DNA of 64,000 nt from Cupriavidus metallidurans CH34 (GCF_000196015.1 NC_007973.1:1798001-1862000), one strand, 5' to 3'; shown: positions 43,544 through 52,697, numbered from the stretch's first letter. Notes: a model not told the origin generated them from the letters alone. Made by a program: numbers and translations.

Positions 43544-43798
43544 ATGGCACTTCTGATGATTTCCAACCTCAACCCGGATACCACCGAGGACCAGGTGAAA
43601 GAGTTCCTCGGTCGTTACGGGTTTCCGGCGTACGACGAATTCGAACTCCAGGAAGGAGACGGTACGCGCCCGGCGGTCACACTGACATTCCATGCCGTGG
43701 ACGAAACCGCGTTGCAGCATTTTGTCCCGCGCATCCATGACGTGTTCTGGAATGGCCACCGGATCAATGCGTTGGTGTTGAGAGAACGCTTCAACTGA
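43544..43798 (+). CDS. Small RNA-recognition-motif (RRM) protein
   Basis: An 84-residue single-domain protein. It has the beta-alpha-beta start of an RRM (ALLMISNLNPDTTEDQVKEFLGRYG) and a second strand set (AVTLTFHAVDETALQHFV), with RNP2-like residues LLMISNL. The RNP1 region is atypical (no clear K/R-G-F/Y-G/A-F), so RNA binding needs testing. It stands alone between the regulators and the RND operon, with its own palindrome upstream. Confidence 0.7.
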   Translation: MALLMISNLNPDTTEDQVKEFLGRYGFPAYDEFELQEGDGTRPAVTLTFHAVDETALQHFVPRIHDVFWNGHRINALVLRERFN

Positions 43799-43877
43799 CC
43801 ACGCAGGCAACACATCAACCACGCAGACGGCGAGGACGCGCCAGCAAGCAGGCGGGCGCGTAGCGGAGGAGCAAGCA

Positions 43878-45116
43878 ATGGCGAGTGGACTGGAGTCCAA
43901 GGGCAGGCAGTATGCGTTCATGTTCCTCACCGCACTGGCAGTAGCGGGATGCGGAAAGCAGGAGGCGAAGGGGCCGGCCGCGCCGCCCGTGACCGAGGTT
44001 GGGGTCGTCAAGGTCGACCTCCACGACGTACCCGTCGCGTTCGAGTTCGTCGGGCAGACCGAGAGCTCGCAGCAGGTTGAAATCCGGGCGCGGGTCAACG
44101 GTTTCCTGGAGCAACGGCTCTATACCGAAGGCACGATGGTCAAGGCGGGGCAGGTGCTGTTCCGCATGGACCAGAAGCCATTCAAGGCCGCGCTGGACGC
44201 GGCCATGGCCGAACTGGCGCAGCAACAGGCGCGCCTCACCACCGCGCGCCAGAACCTTGCCCGCGTGCGCCCGCTGGCGGCCAAGAATGCGTTGAGCCAG
44301 AAGGATCTCGACGATTCCGTTGGGCAGGAGCAGGGCGCCGCCGCCGCGGTGGAGCAGGCCAAGGCCAACGTGACAAACGCCCGTCTGAATCTGGACTACA
44401 CGACGATCACCGCGCCGGTCTCCGGGTTATCCAGCTACGCCAAGAAGCAGGTCGGTTCGTATATCGACGCGAGCAACAGCTTGCTGACTTATGTCGCCAA
44501 GCTCGACCCGATCTGGGTCAATTTCAGTTTGTCGGAGAACGAGGTCCTCCAGTACCAGTCCCAGCAAGCCTCCGGGCAGTTGAAGATGCCGCCGCGCGGC
44601 TCGATGGAGGTGGAGATCGTCTTGGCGGATGGCGCGACCTATGGCAAGCGTGGCCACATCACGTTTGCCGATGCATCGTTCAGCTCCGAGACTGGCACCT
44701 ATCTGCTGCGCGCGGAATTCCCGAATACCGAAGGCGCGCTGCGTCCGGGGCAATTCGTGCGCGTTCGCGTGCTTGGCGCGGAGCGCACGCGCGCGATCAC
44801 GGTGCCGCAGGCGGCCGTGGTGCAAGGGCAACGTGGACAGTTTGTCTGGACCGTCGGCAAGGACAACAAGGCAGAGACCAGAGTGGTGGATGTCGGTGAA
44901 TGGGCGCAGGGCAACTGGATTATCCGCTCCGGCCTGCGCGAAGGCGATACCGTGGTGGTCGATGGCACGGTGCGCCTCGCTCCCGGCGCGCCCCTCAAGC
45001 CAGTGGCCGCGCCTCCCCAGCCGGTGTCCACCGAACGGCCGCCTGGCTCCCCCGGCGCCGCGCCCACGCCAGCCTCGGCCCCAACCGCCGCCCCTGAGAA
45101 GGGGGCGACGTCATGA
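43878..45116 (+). CDS. RND efflux periplasmic adaptor lipoprotein (MexA/AcrA type)
   Basis: A 412-residue adaptor. The lipobox region is FLTALAVAGC. The lipoyl/barrel parts are seen in VEIRARVNGFLEQRLYTEGTMVKAGQVLF and TAPVSGLSSYAKKQVGSYIDASN, around a helical hairpin. A Pro/Ala-rich tail follows. GGAGGAG precedes the ATG. It joins the inner-membrane pump encoded next, with which it overlaps by ATGA. It belongs to the HAE-1 drug-efflux class, with no heavy-metal motif. Confidence 0.93.
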   Translation: MASGLESKGRQYAFMFLTALAVAGCGKQEAKGPAAPPVTEVGVVKVDLHDVPVAFEFVGQTESSQQVEIRARVNGFLEQRLYTEGTMVKAGQVLFRMDQKPFKAALDAAMAELAQQQARLTTARQNLARVRPLAAKNALSQKDLDDSVGQEQGAAAAVEQAKANVTNARLNLDYTTITAPVSGLSSYAKKQVGSYIDASNSLLTYVAKLDPIWVNFSLSENEVLQYQSQQASGQLKMPPRGSMEVEIVLADGATYGKRGHITFADASFSSETGTYLLRAEFPNTEGALRPGQFVRVRVLGAERTRAITVPQAAVVQGQRGQFVWTVGKDNKAETRVVDVGEWAQGNWIIRSGLREGDTVVVDGTVRLAPGAPLKPVAAPPQPVSTERPPGSPGAAPTPASAPTAAPEKGATS

Positions 45117-48100
45117 AGCTTTCACACTTCTTCATCGACCGTCCGATCTTCGCATCGGTCCTGTCGATCATCATTGTCGTTGGCGGTCTGGTTGCCATGG
45201 TCAACCTGCCGATCGCGCAGTTCCCTGACATCACGCCCCCGACCATCACAGTGACCACGACCTATCCGGGCGCCAGCTCGGACGTGGTGGCACAGAACGT
45301 CGCGGCCCCGATCGAGCAGCAGGTCAACGGCGCGGACAACATGCTGTATATGTCGTCCACCAGTTCGTCCACCGGCAACATGACGCTGACCGTCTACTTC
45401 GAGATCGGCACGGACCCGTCACTGGCACAGGTGGACGTGCAGAACCGCGTGAACCTGGCGCTGCCGACGTTGCCGGACGCGGTGACCAAGCAGGGCGTGA
45501 GCGTGCAGAAGCGTTCATCGGCCTTCATGATGGTGATCGCGGTCTATTCGCCGGATAACAGCTATCCGCAGACCTTCGTCGATAACTTCACGAACATCTA
45601 TATTCTCGATGCGCTCAAGCGCATCCCCGGTGCCAACCAGGCGTCGATCTTCGGCACGCCCGACTACGCCATGCGCATCTGGCTGAAGCCGGACCGGATG
45701 GCCCAGCTAGGCATCACCGTCGAGGACATCAAGAACGCGGTGGCCAACCAGAACGAGCAGTTCTCCGCTGGCCGAATAGGACAGTCACCCACCGACGGGC
45801 CGGTCACACTGACCTTCCCGGTGACGACGAAGGGGCGGATGACCGAGCCGGCCGAGTTCGAGAACATCATCCTGCGTGCCGCCTCGGGTGACGCGGCGCT
45901 GGTGCGCCTCAAGGACGTCGGCCGTGCCGAACTGGGCTCCAAGGATTATTCGTTGCGCAGCCGCTACAAGGGCAAGACCGCCACGCTGCTGGCGGTCTAT
46001 CAACAGCCGGGCGCCAACGCGCTGGCCGTGGCCGAGCAGGTCCGGAAGACGCTGGAGGAAGTAAAGAAGAGCTTCCCGCCGGGCATGGAGTATGAAGTCG
46101 CGCTGGATACCACCGAGTTTGTGCATGAGTCGATCAACGAGGTGGTGCATACGTTGCGCGACGCAGTGATCCTGGTGATCCTGGTCGTGTTCCTGTTCCT
46201 GCAGAGCTTCCGCGCCACGCTGGTCCCGATTCTGGCCGTGCCGGTGTCGATCATCGGCACGTTCATGGCCATGTCGGCGTTCGGCTTCTCGGTCAATATG
46301 CTGACGTTATTCGGGATGGTGCTGGCCATCGGCATTGTGGTGGACGACGCGATCGTCGTGATCGAGAACGTCGAACGGAACATGGTCGAGTTCAAGATGC
46401 CGCCCAAAGAGGCGGCCAAGCACGCCATGGACGAGGTGGGCGGCCCGGTGATCGCGATCGTGCTGGTGCTGCTGGCCGTGTTCATCCCGGTGGCGTTCCT
46501 GTCCGGCATCACGGGCCAGTTGTACAAGCAGTTCGCCATTACGCTGGCGGTGTCGGTGCTGCTGTCCGGTGTCGTCGCGCTGACCTTGTCGCCGGCACTG
46601 GCGGCCATCCTGCTTAAACCGGGCTCCCACGAGAAGAATCGCTTCTTCCGCTGGTTCAACCGCAGTTTCGATCGGCTCGTGGAAGGGTACGGCAGGGCGA
46701 TCCAGCTCATCATCCGGCGCTCGGTGATATCGCTGGCAATCGTGGCCGCGCTGATTGCAGTCAGCGTGCTGATGTTCATGCGCATCCCGTCGTCGTTCCT
46801 GCCGGTGGAAGACCAGGGTTATCTGCTGGGCGCGGTGATCATGCCCGATGCGGCCAGCCTGGACCGCACGTCCGCGTTGTCCTCGCGCGCCGCGGACTGG
46901 TTCTCCAAGCAGCCGGGCGTCAAGGCGGTGGCGGTACCGGACGGCTACAGCCTGATCGACTCGCAGAACAAGTCCAATGCCGGCACGCTGTTTGTCACAC
47001 TGAAGGGCTTTGGCGAGCGCGGCAAGGGCGAAAGCGCGGCGGACCTGATCGCGAAGGCTAACAAGGAGTTCTCCACCTACCGCGAGGGAGTCGTGGTGCC
47101 GGTCAATCCGCCATCGATCCCGGGCCTGGGTACGACCGGCGGCTTCGAGTTCTGGCTGCAAAGCACCGGGGATGGCACGTATCCGCAACTCGAGGAACGC
47201 GTCAGGGCGTTTATCGCCAAGGCACATCAGCGGCCCGAACTGCGCGGCGTGACCAGCACGATCAATACGCGCTCCAGACAGTTGCTGGTGGACCTCGACC
47301 GTGAGCGCGCGGAAACACAGGGCGTGGCGGTGGAGTCGGTCTACTCGGCCTTGCAGACGATGTTCGGCTCGCTCTACGTCAGCCAGTTCCCGAAGAACAG
47401 TCGCCTGTTCCAGGTGATCCTGCAGGCGGAGCCCAAGTACCGTTCGCGGCCCGACGACCTCGACAATGTCTACGTGCGTAATGCCAAGGGAGATATGGTC
47501 CCGATCAAGGCCGTGACGAATTCTCGCTGGGTCTCTGGCGCGGATCTGGTCACGCGGTTCAACAACTTCCCCGCAGCGAAGATTACTGGCGACGCCGCAC
47601 CGGGCTATAGCTCCGGGCAGGCGCTGGCAGCAATGGAAGAGGTAGCCCACGAAGTCCTTGGCGAAGGCTACAGCTTTGCGTGGAGCGGACAGGCGTACGA
47701 AGAGAAGAAGGCAGGGTCCACCGCCGCGCTGGTTTTCGCCTTCGCATTGCTGATGGTGTTCCTGATCCTGGCCGCGCAGTACGAGAAATGGTCGTTGCCG
47801 CTGGGCGTGCTGCTGGCGGTGCCATTCGCGTTGTTTGGCGCGCTAATGGGCATCTTGCTGCGGGGTATGGAAAACGACGTGTACTTCCAGATCGGGTTGA
47901 CCGTGCTGATCGCGCTGGCGGCCAAGAATGCCATCCTGATCTTCGAGTTCGCCGTGGAAATGCAAGAGAAGGAAGGGCTGAGCCCGTTTGAGGCCGCGGT
48001 CAAGGCAGCCAAGATGCGTCTGCGTCCGATCATCATGACTTCGCTGGCCTTCATCCTGGGTTGCGTGCCGCTGGCCATCGCCAGCGGGGCATCCGCTGCC

Positions 48101-48304
48101 AGCCGCCAGTCGCTCGGTACCGGCGTGATTGGCGGGATGCTTGGCGCGACCGTCATCGCCATCTTCTTCATCCCGATGTTCTTCTGGGGCCTGGAGCAGC
48201 GCAGCGAGAAGAGGAAGGGCAAGCAGCCGGCTTCAGGGGCTGGGACCGGGCCAGGGGCGGGGCCGGCGAGTGACACCGAGGCTACTCCGGGAGGCACGTC
48301 ATGA
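45113..48304 (+). CDS. RND multidrug efflux pump, HAE-1 family (MexB/AcrB-like)
   Basis: A 1063-residue proton-driven transporter with 12 helices. It starts MKLSHFFIDRPIFASVLSI, typical of AcrB-type pumps. Both periplasmic halves are present, with helix-4 motifs GMVLAIGIVVDDAIVVIENVERN (the Asp-Asp proton relay) and the later Lys in GLTVLIALAAKNAILIFEF. The C-terminus is Gly/Ala/Pro-rich. It is co-transcribed with adaptor and outer-membrane genes (ATGA overlaps at both ends). The substrate is unknown; hydrophobic compounds are likely. Confidence 0.95.
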   Translation: MKLSHFFIDRPIFASVLSIIIVVGGLVAMVNLPIAQFPDITPPTITVTTTYPGASSDVVAQNVAAPIEQQVNGADNMLYMSSTSSSTGNMTLTVYFEIGTDPSLAQVDVQNRVNLALPTLPDAVTKQGVSVQKRSSAFMMVIAVYSPDNSYPQTFVDNFTNIYILDALKRIPGANQASIFGTPDYAMRIWLKPDRMAQLGITVEDIKNAVANQNEQFSAGRIGQSPTDGPVTLTFPVTTKGRMTEPAEFENIILRAASGDAALVRLKDVGRAELGSKDYSLRSRYKGKTATLLAVYQQPGANALAVAEQVRKTLEEVKKSFPPGMEYEVALDTTEFVHESINEVVHTLRDAVILVILVVFLFLQSFRATLVPILAVPVSIIGTFMAMSAFGFSVNMLTLFGMVLAIGIVVDDAIVVIENVERNMVEFKMPPKEAAKHAMDEVGGPVIAIVLVLLAVFIPVAFLSGITGQLYKQFAITLAVSVLLSGVVALTLSPALAAILLKPGSHEKNRFFRWFNRSFDRLVEGYGRAIQLIIRRSVISLAIVAALIAVSVLMFMRIPSSFLPVEDQGYLLGAVIMPDAASLDRTSALSSRAADWFSKQPGVKAVAVPDGYSLIDSQNKSNAGTLFVTLKGFGERGKGESAADLIAKANKEFSTYREGVVVPVNPPSIPGLGTTGGFEFWLQSTGDGTYPQLEERVRAFIAKAHQRPELRGVTSTINTRSRQLLVDLDRERAETQGVAVESVYSALQTMFGSLYVSQFPKNSRLFQVILQAEPKYRSRPDDLDNVYVRNAKGDMVPIKAVTNSRWVSGADLVTRFNNFPAAKITGDAAPGYSSGQALAAMEEVAHEVLGEGYSFAWSGQAYEEKKAGSTAALVFAFALLMVFLILAAQYEKWSLPLGVLLAVPFALFGALMGILLRGMENDVYFQIGLTVLIALAAKNAILIFEFAVEMQEKEGLSPFEAAVKAAKMRLRPIIMTSLAFILGCVPLAIASGASAASRQSLGTGVIGGMLGATVIAIFFIPMFFWGLEQRSEKRKGKQPASGAGTGPGAGPASDTEATPGGTS

Positions 48305-49761
48305 AGCGCCGCACGGTGTCCCGATTGATGCTTCTCGCCACGCTGGCCGCCGCCGGGTGCGCGGTCGGGCCGGACTACGTTCGTCCGCCTGTCGATGTTC
48401 CGCAGGCCTACCGCTTCGCGGACGAAGGTATCAGCGTGCCGCAGACACCGGCCACGTATTGGTGGTCGCAGATGAACGATCCGGTGCTGGACGGGCTGAT
48501 TGCCACAGCGCGGGCCAACAACAAGGACTTGCTGATTGCCGCGGCACGGGTCGAGGAGTACTACGGCCGTGTCATGACCACCCGGTCTGGCCTGTTCCCT
48601 CAGGTGGGAATCGAGGCTGGCGGTGGGCGCCAGCGCATCAGCACCACCAATGGCACGGCGCTGCCGATCAACAACCCGTTCAACCAGACGCACGTCGCCG
48701 CCACCGCATCCTGGGAAATCGACCTGTTTGGCCGGATACGCCGCCTGACCGAGGCGGCCAAGGCTGACTGGCAGGCCAGCGAACTGGCGCGTCGGAGCAC
48801 GGAAATCTCGGTGGTCGCCGCGACTGCCAGCGCCTATATCACGCTGCGGGATCTCGATAACCGCCTGCGTATCTCGCAAGAAACCCTGGAAAGCCGTCGG
48901 GGCGCGCTTGAGTTGTTCCGGGAGCGCTTCCAGGGCGGCGTGGTCTCCGAGGTCGAGTTCGCGCAAGCGCGGTCGGAATACGCATCGGCACTGACCTCGG
49001 TCGAGCAGTTCCGCCAGCAAGTCGCGCTGCAGGAGGATCTGCTGGCCGGTCTGCTGGGCGAGAATCCGCGTGAAATTCCGCGCGGCAAGTCGATCTCCGA
49101 GTTGACCTTGCCGGGCGTGCCGGTCGGCCTGCCTTCGACGTTACTGGAGCAGCGGCCGGACGTGCTCCTGGCCGAGCAGAATCTCGTGGCGGCCAATGCC
49201 CGCATCGGCGCCGCGCGTGCCGAATACTTCCCGACGATTTCGCTGACCGGCGCGTTCGGCGCTGCCAGCACGGCACTGTCGGGGCTGTGGACCGGTCCGG
49301 CACGGGCCTGGTCGTTCGCAGGGCTCATCAGTATGCCGATCTTCACCGGTGGCGCGATCGCCGGCGACGTCAAGCAGGCGGAGGCGATTCAGACGCAGTC
49401 GCTGCAGGCCTACCAGCAATCCATCCAGACAGCGTTCCGGGAAGTGGCGGATGCGCTGGTCAGCGTGCAGCGTACGCGCGATCAGCTCAATGCCAAGACC
49501 GACCAGGTCGATGCGCTGGGCCGTTACGCTTCGCTGGCACGAGATCGCTACGAAGGCGGTTATACGAGCTATCTTGAAGTGCTGGATTCCGAGCGCGCGC
49601 TGTTCGCCGCGCAACTCGACCAGTCCACCCTCATTGGTTCGGAGTTTGGCCAACTTGTCCAGCTCTACAAGGCGCTGGGTGGTGGCTGGCCCGTGGAGTC
49701 GGAAGCAGCACAGGCGCCTCAGGCAAGCCTGAGTCAACCGGAAACCCGTAACAAGGAGTGA
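48301..49761 (+). CDS. RND outer-membrane efflux lipoprotein (NodT/OprM family)
   Basis: A 486-residue lipoprotein. The signal and lipobox are LMLLATLAAAGC. Two outer-membrane-factor repeats follow (WWSQMNDPVLDGLIATARANNKDLL and the second with LEQRPDVLLAEQNLVAANARIGAARAEYFP). The typical SWEIDLFGRIRRL motif is present. It forms the exit duct for the preceding pump. The gene follows the pump by an ATGA overlap. Confidence 0.93.
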   Translation: MKRRTVSRLMLLATLAAAGCAVGPDYVRPPVDVPQAYRFADEGISVPQTPATYWWSQMNDPVLDGLIATARANNKDLLIAAARVEEYYGRVMTTRSGLFPQVGIEAGGGRQRISTTNGTALPINNPFNQTHVAATASWEIDLFGRIRRLTEAAKADWQASELARRSTEISVVAATASAYITLRDLDNRLRISQETLESRRGALELFRERFQGGVVSEVEFAQARSEYASALTSVEQFRQQVALQEDLLAGLLGENPREIPRGKSISELTLPGVPVGLPSTLLEQRPDVLLAEQNLVAANARIGAARAEYFPTISLTGAFGAASTALSGLWTGPARAWSFAGLISMPIFTGGAIAGDVKQAEAIQTQSLQAYQQSIQTAFREVADALVSVQRTRDQLNAKTDQVDALGRYASLARDRYEGGYTSYLEVLDSERALFAAQLDQSTLIGSEFGQLVQLYKALGGGWPVESEAAQAPQASLSQPETRNKE

Positions 49762-49765
49762 TTTC

Positions 49766-50239
49766 ATGTCGAGGTCGATCATCAGGCCGGTCTTGTTGCT
49801 GGCCACGGCGGGCATCGCCCTTGGTGCGATGGCCCAGTCCAAGCCGATTGCGTATCCCGCCAAGGGACAGAGCGCCGCCCAGCAGCAACAGGACGACGGT
49901 TATTGTTATTCCTGGGCCAAATCAAATACGGGCATAGACCCAGCCGCCGTGTCCTCGGCGCCGCCGCCTCCCAGTGGTCCGGCAGTCGGCGGTGGCGAGC
50001 GTGTTGGCGGCGCCGCGCGTGGCGCCGCCGGCGGTGCGGTAATCGGCGCGATCACCGGCGATGCCGGCAAGGGTGCCGCCGTTGGCGCCGCGGCCGGCAC
50101 GATGGTCGGTGGCTCGCGCGCCCGGCAGAACCAGCGCAACGCGCAAGCGAACGCCCAGGCCAACACCCAGGGCGCCATGTCCACGTACTACCGTGCTTAT
50201 TCCGCGTGCATGGAAGGCCGTGGTTATTCGATCAAGTGA
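49766..50239 (+). CDS. Glycine-zipper outer-membrane-associated protein
   Basis: A 157-residue secreted protein: signal peptide (LLLATAGIALGAMAQ), a Cys-containing region (DDGYCYSWAKSNTG), a Pro-rich linker and a glycine-zipper (GGAARGAAGGAVIGAITGDAGKGAAVGAAAGTMVGG), then a Gln/Asn-rich segment and a final CMEGRGYSIK. Such proteins (YMGG/17-kDa-antigen-like) insert in or associate with the outer membrane. It starts 4 bp after the efflux lipoprotein with AAGGAG upstream, so it is in the same operon. Confidence 0.75.
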   Translation: MSRSIIRPVLLLATAGIALGAMAQSKPIAYPAKGQSAAQQQQDDGYCYSWAKSNTGIDPAAVSSAPPPPSGPAVGGGERVGGAARGAAGGAVIGAITGDAGKGAAVGAAAGTMVGGSRARQNQRNAQANAQANTQGAMSTYYRAYSACMEGRGYSIK

Positions 50240-50279
50240 GTGAAGTAGGTCCCGGAGCGCTTTGCCAAAAGGAGTGCAT

Positions 50280-50867
50280 ATGCTCAAGAAAGTACTGATT
50301 CCCGTCGCGATCCTGCTTTCGGTGCCGGCCATTGGCTGGGCGCAGACCGACGTCAAGACTGATGTCACACGTGCCGACGGCTCGGTTACCGCCTCCGGCT
50401 CCGCAACGGCCGTTGCGACGATCACAGCCATCGACGCCGCAAATCGCAAGATCACGCTCAAAGGCGCGGGCGGCAAGGTCACCGACATGACCGTTGGCGA
50501 CGAGGCTCGCAACTTTGATCAGCTACGGGTCGGCGACAAGGTCACCGTACAGTACAACGAGGCACTGACCGTTAGCCTCAAGAAGGGCAGCGGACCGCTC
50601 TCCATGCAGGAAAAGCCGATCGAGCAACGCGCCGAGGCCGGCGCCAAGCCTGGCGGCACGGTTGGCCGTGAGGTGACGGTGGTCGCCCAGGTCGTCGCGG
50701 TCAACAAGGACGCAAAGACTGTCTCGGTCAAGGGACCGAAGGGCCATGTCGTCGACCTGATTGTCGAGGACCCGGACCAGTTGAAGAACATCAAGAAGGG
50801 GGACCGCGTGCAGGCTGTCTACACCGAGGCTGTCGCGGTTTCGGTAACCCCAGGTGCAGGCAAGTAA
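50280..50867 (+). CDS. Periplasmic protein with two related small beta-domains
   Basis: A 195-residue secreted protein. The ATG at 50280 has AAAAGGAG just upstream; an earlier in-frame ATG has no site. The signal peptide is ILLSVPAIGWA. Two similar stretches (ATVTAIDAANRKITLKGAGGKVTDMTVG...FDQLRVGDKVTVQYNEAL and VVAVNKDAKTVSVKGPKGHVVDLIVED...LKNIKKGDRVQAVYTEAV) suggest an internal duplication of an OB-like domain. The function is unknown. It lies in the RND operon's tail. Confidence 0.75.
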   Translation: MLKKVLIPVAILLSVPAIGWAQTDVKTDVTRADGSVTASGSATAVATITAIDAANRKITLKGAGGKVTDMTVGDEARNFDQLRVGDKVTVQYNEALTVSLKKGSGPLSMQEKPIEQRAEAGAKPGGTVGREVTVVAQVVAVNKDAKTVSVKGPKGHVVDLIVEDPDQLKNIKKGDRVQAVYTEAVAVSVTPGAGK

Positions 50868-50903
50868 CCACCGAATGCCGGGCACCCGAACGGAACTGTC
50901 GTC

Positions 50904-51290
50904 ATGAAGCACATTGCAGCATTGCGTTGTCTGGGGGCGGCCGTGCTGATTGCCAGCGCGCTGCCCGCCCACGCGTACTTTGACAACTATCTGAGCAGCA
51001 CAATCGTTGGCACGCTCGCCAAGCAGCAGATGGCGACCTTGCGCGGCGTCTTCAACAAGACGCTGTCGGAGTCCGAGGATGGTGCCACCGTGCCGTTCAG
51101 TCTCCCTGCCGAGGGGCGGTCCAAGGCCACGGAGGGCACATTCACGCCCGTGACCACGCGCACCGAGAACGCCAAGCGCTGCCGCAAGATCCGCAGCGAA
51201 CTGCGCCAGAATGGCAGGTCGGAACGCTGGGAAGGGTGGTACTGCCAGGACGCGGATGGCAACTGGAAAAAGACGCTACTGAAAGATTGA
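50904..51290 (+). CDS. Small exported surface-antigen-like protein
   Basis: A 128-residue secreted protein with signal peptide (LRCLGAAVLIASALPAHA). The body contains VPFSLPAEGRSKATEGTFTPVTT and a Cys pair (KRCRKI, GWYCQD). It resembles the C-terminal domain of 17-kDa surface antigens (Gly zipper absent), though I cannot confirm the family. It ends the operon starting at the RND adaptor, before a strong hairpin. Confidence 0.6.
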   Translation: MKHIAALRCLGAAVLIASALPAHAYFDNYLSSTIVGTLAKQQMATLRGVFNKTLSESEDGATVPFSLPAEGRSKATEGTFTPVTTRTENAKRCRKIRSELRQNGRSERWEGWYCQDADGNWKKTLLKD

Positions 51291-51315
51291 AGGATTGAAG
51301 ATCCGATGCCGCAAA

Positions 51316-51347
51316 CTTCAGGGGCCGCAATAACGCGGCCCCTGAAG
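51316..51347. terminator. Convergent 13-bp hairpin between the RND operon and ppk2
   Basis: CTTCAGGGGCCGC-AATAAC-GCGGCCCCTGAAG is a perfect 13-bp stem with a 6-nt loop, midway between two convergent stops. T-tracts are short on both sides (TTT), so it may act in both directions with Rho help. Confidence 0.7.
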
Positions 51348-51367
51348 ATGCGGTTTGCGCCCGGAAC

Positions 51368-52186
51368 TCAGAATTTCTCCGGGATGTACCGATAGGGGTA
51401 GTCGGGCTCCTTGTAGGAGCCGCGCTTCTGCCGGTCCGGGAGCGTAACCTTCTTGCGCGGGATGGGCTCGTAGGGAACCGAAGCAAGCAGATGGCTGATG
51501 ATGTTGAGCCGGGCGCGTCGCTTGCAATCCGATCGTACGACATTCCACGGCGCGAAGTCGGTATCCGATGCCTCGAACATCGCGTCCCGCGCACGCGAGT
51601 AGTCATACCAGCGGCTGTATGACTTCAGGTCCATATCCGTCAACTTCCACGTCTTGCGGCCATCCAGAATGCGCTGCTCAAGGCGGCGTGTCTGTTCTTC
51701 GGGGCTGACTTCGAGCCAGTACTTGATGAGCTGAATGTTCGAGCCGACGATGGCGCGTTCCACCAGCGGCACGGCGCGCAGGAACAACTCAACCTGTTCC
51801 TCGTCGCAGAATTTCATCACGCGTTCGACGCCGGCGCGGTTGTACCAGCTACGGTCGAAGATCACGATTTCGCCGGCTGCGGGAAGATGCGGGATGTACC
51901 GTTGCACGTACATCTGGCTCTTTTCGCGATCAGTGGGAGCGGGCAGGGCGATCACCCGAAAGACGCGGGGGCTGACCCGCTCGGTGATGGCCTTGATGAC
52001 GCCGCCCTTGCCGGCGCCGTCACGCCCTTCGAAGATGACGCATACCTTGGCACCAGTAGCCTTGACCCAGTCCTGCAGGTGCACTAGTTCGACGTGCAGC
52101 GAGCGCAGCGCCTTCTCGTACGTCTTCGAGTCAAGGTCTTGCTGCATTGCAGAATCCTCGTCAGTACGGCGCGAGTCCTTTACCAT
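51368..52186 (-). CDS. ppk2: Polyphosphate kinase 2
   Basis: A 272-residue PPK2-family enzyme from the ATG at 52186 (GGGAGA about 8 nt upstream; a longer frame would need TTG at 52228). Walker A is EGRDGAGKGG (Gly54-Lys60), then the lid-type DREKSQMYVQRYIPHLPAAGEIVIFDRSWYNRAGVERV (Walker B region). It transfers phosphate between polyphosphate and (d)NDP/NMP; the ADP/GDP preference of the class cannot be told by eye. It is monocistronic, with a long dyad-rich promoter region. Confidence 0.95.
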   Translation of the reverse strand: MVKDSRRTDEDSAMQQDLDSKTYEKALRSLHVELVHLQDWVKATGAKVCVIFEGRDGAGKGGVIKAITERVSPRVFRVIALPAPTDREKSQMYVQRYIPHLPAAGEIVIFDRSWYNRAGVERVMKFCDEEQVELFLRAVPLVERAIVGSNIQLIKYWLEVSPEEQTRRLEQRILDGRKTWKLTDMDLKSYSRWYDYSRARDAMFEASDTDFAPWNVVRSDCKRRARLNIISHLLASVPYEPIPRKKVTLPDRQKRGSYKEPDYPYRYIPEKF

Positions 52187-52268
52187 AAGTGTTTCTCCCG
52201 GCGCTTGCAGCAGGCCCCATTGCCTCAAGTATCAATCTCGGATACGGGCATGACCTTGGCAAGGGACT

Positions 52269-52312
52269 TTGGTCCAATGCTTGGCTCAAGCATGGCTTGG
52301 CCCAAGGACCAA
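52269..52312. promoter_or_regulatory. Nested dyads with a third TTGGNC-N4-GNCCAA site
   Basis: TTGGTCC (52269-52275) pairs with GGACCAA (52306-52312), and inside lies the perfect ATGCTTG-GCT-CAAGCAT. The right part also reads TTGGCC-CAAG-GACCAA (52297-52312), matching the 6-4-6 palindrome of 42938 and 43435. The element lies between divergent ppk2 and the small membrane gene, about 50 bp before the latter. Confidence 0.6.
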
Positions 52313-52363
52313 TTGCTTTGCGCACGGGCTTGGCTGACTCTTTCATTGGGAGCGTACTCAACC

Positions 52364-52648
52364 ATGTTCAAGACTGGATACTGGCTGATCATTATCGGTT
52401 TCTGGGCGGCTCTCGCAGGGGTATTCCTGTGCGACCCGGTGGGCGGGCTGCCAGAGAATGTCAACCTGTTCAGTTTCGCCCTGCGTGGTCTCGAGATTCA
52501 CTTGTTCAAGCTGTCAGAAGCGCCGCAGCACTACCTCATCACGGTTCTCGCGAGGGACTGGTTGATCGGCTGCTTCGTGACCATGTTCGTCGGCGCTGTC
52601 CTGCTTGCCCTTGGCTGGAGGCGCAGGCGCCAGAGCCGGCTCGTGTGA
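52364..52648 (+). CDS. Small two-helix membrane protein
   Basis: A 94-residue frame from the ATG at 52364 (GGGAG about 11 nt upstream, weak). Two transmembrane helices are seen (YWLIIIGFWAALAGVFL and WLIGCFVTMFVGAVLLALGW), with a loop between and a basic tail (RRRRQSR). No family is recognised. It sits 49 bp before the AI-2E-type permease gene and may be co-transcribed. Earlier in-frame starts near 52290 exist but add no protein-like sequence. Confidence 0.6.
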   Translation: MFKTGYWLIIIGFWAALAGVFLCDPVGGLPENVNLFSFALRGLEIHLFKLSEAPQHYLITVLARDWLIGCFVTMFVGAVLLALGWRRRRQSRLV

Positions 52649-52697
52649 GAGGTGGCGCGGCAAAGGCGCGCGCCAGAGGTTCACAAGGAGGCCGCCG

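Noticed and set aside
46307..47650. 447-codon minus-strand frame opposite the RND pump
   Set aside because: Opposite the conserved pump gene; composition is shadow-like (His/Arg/Gln-rich).
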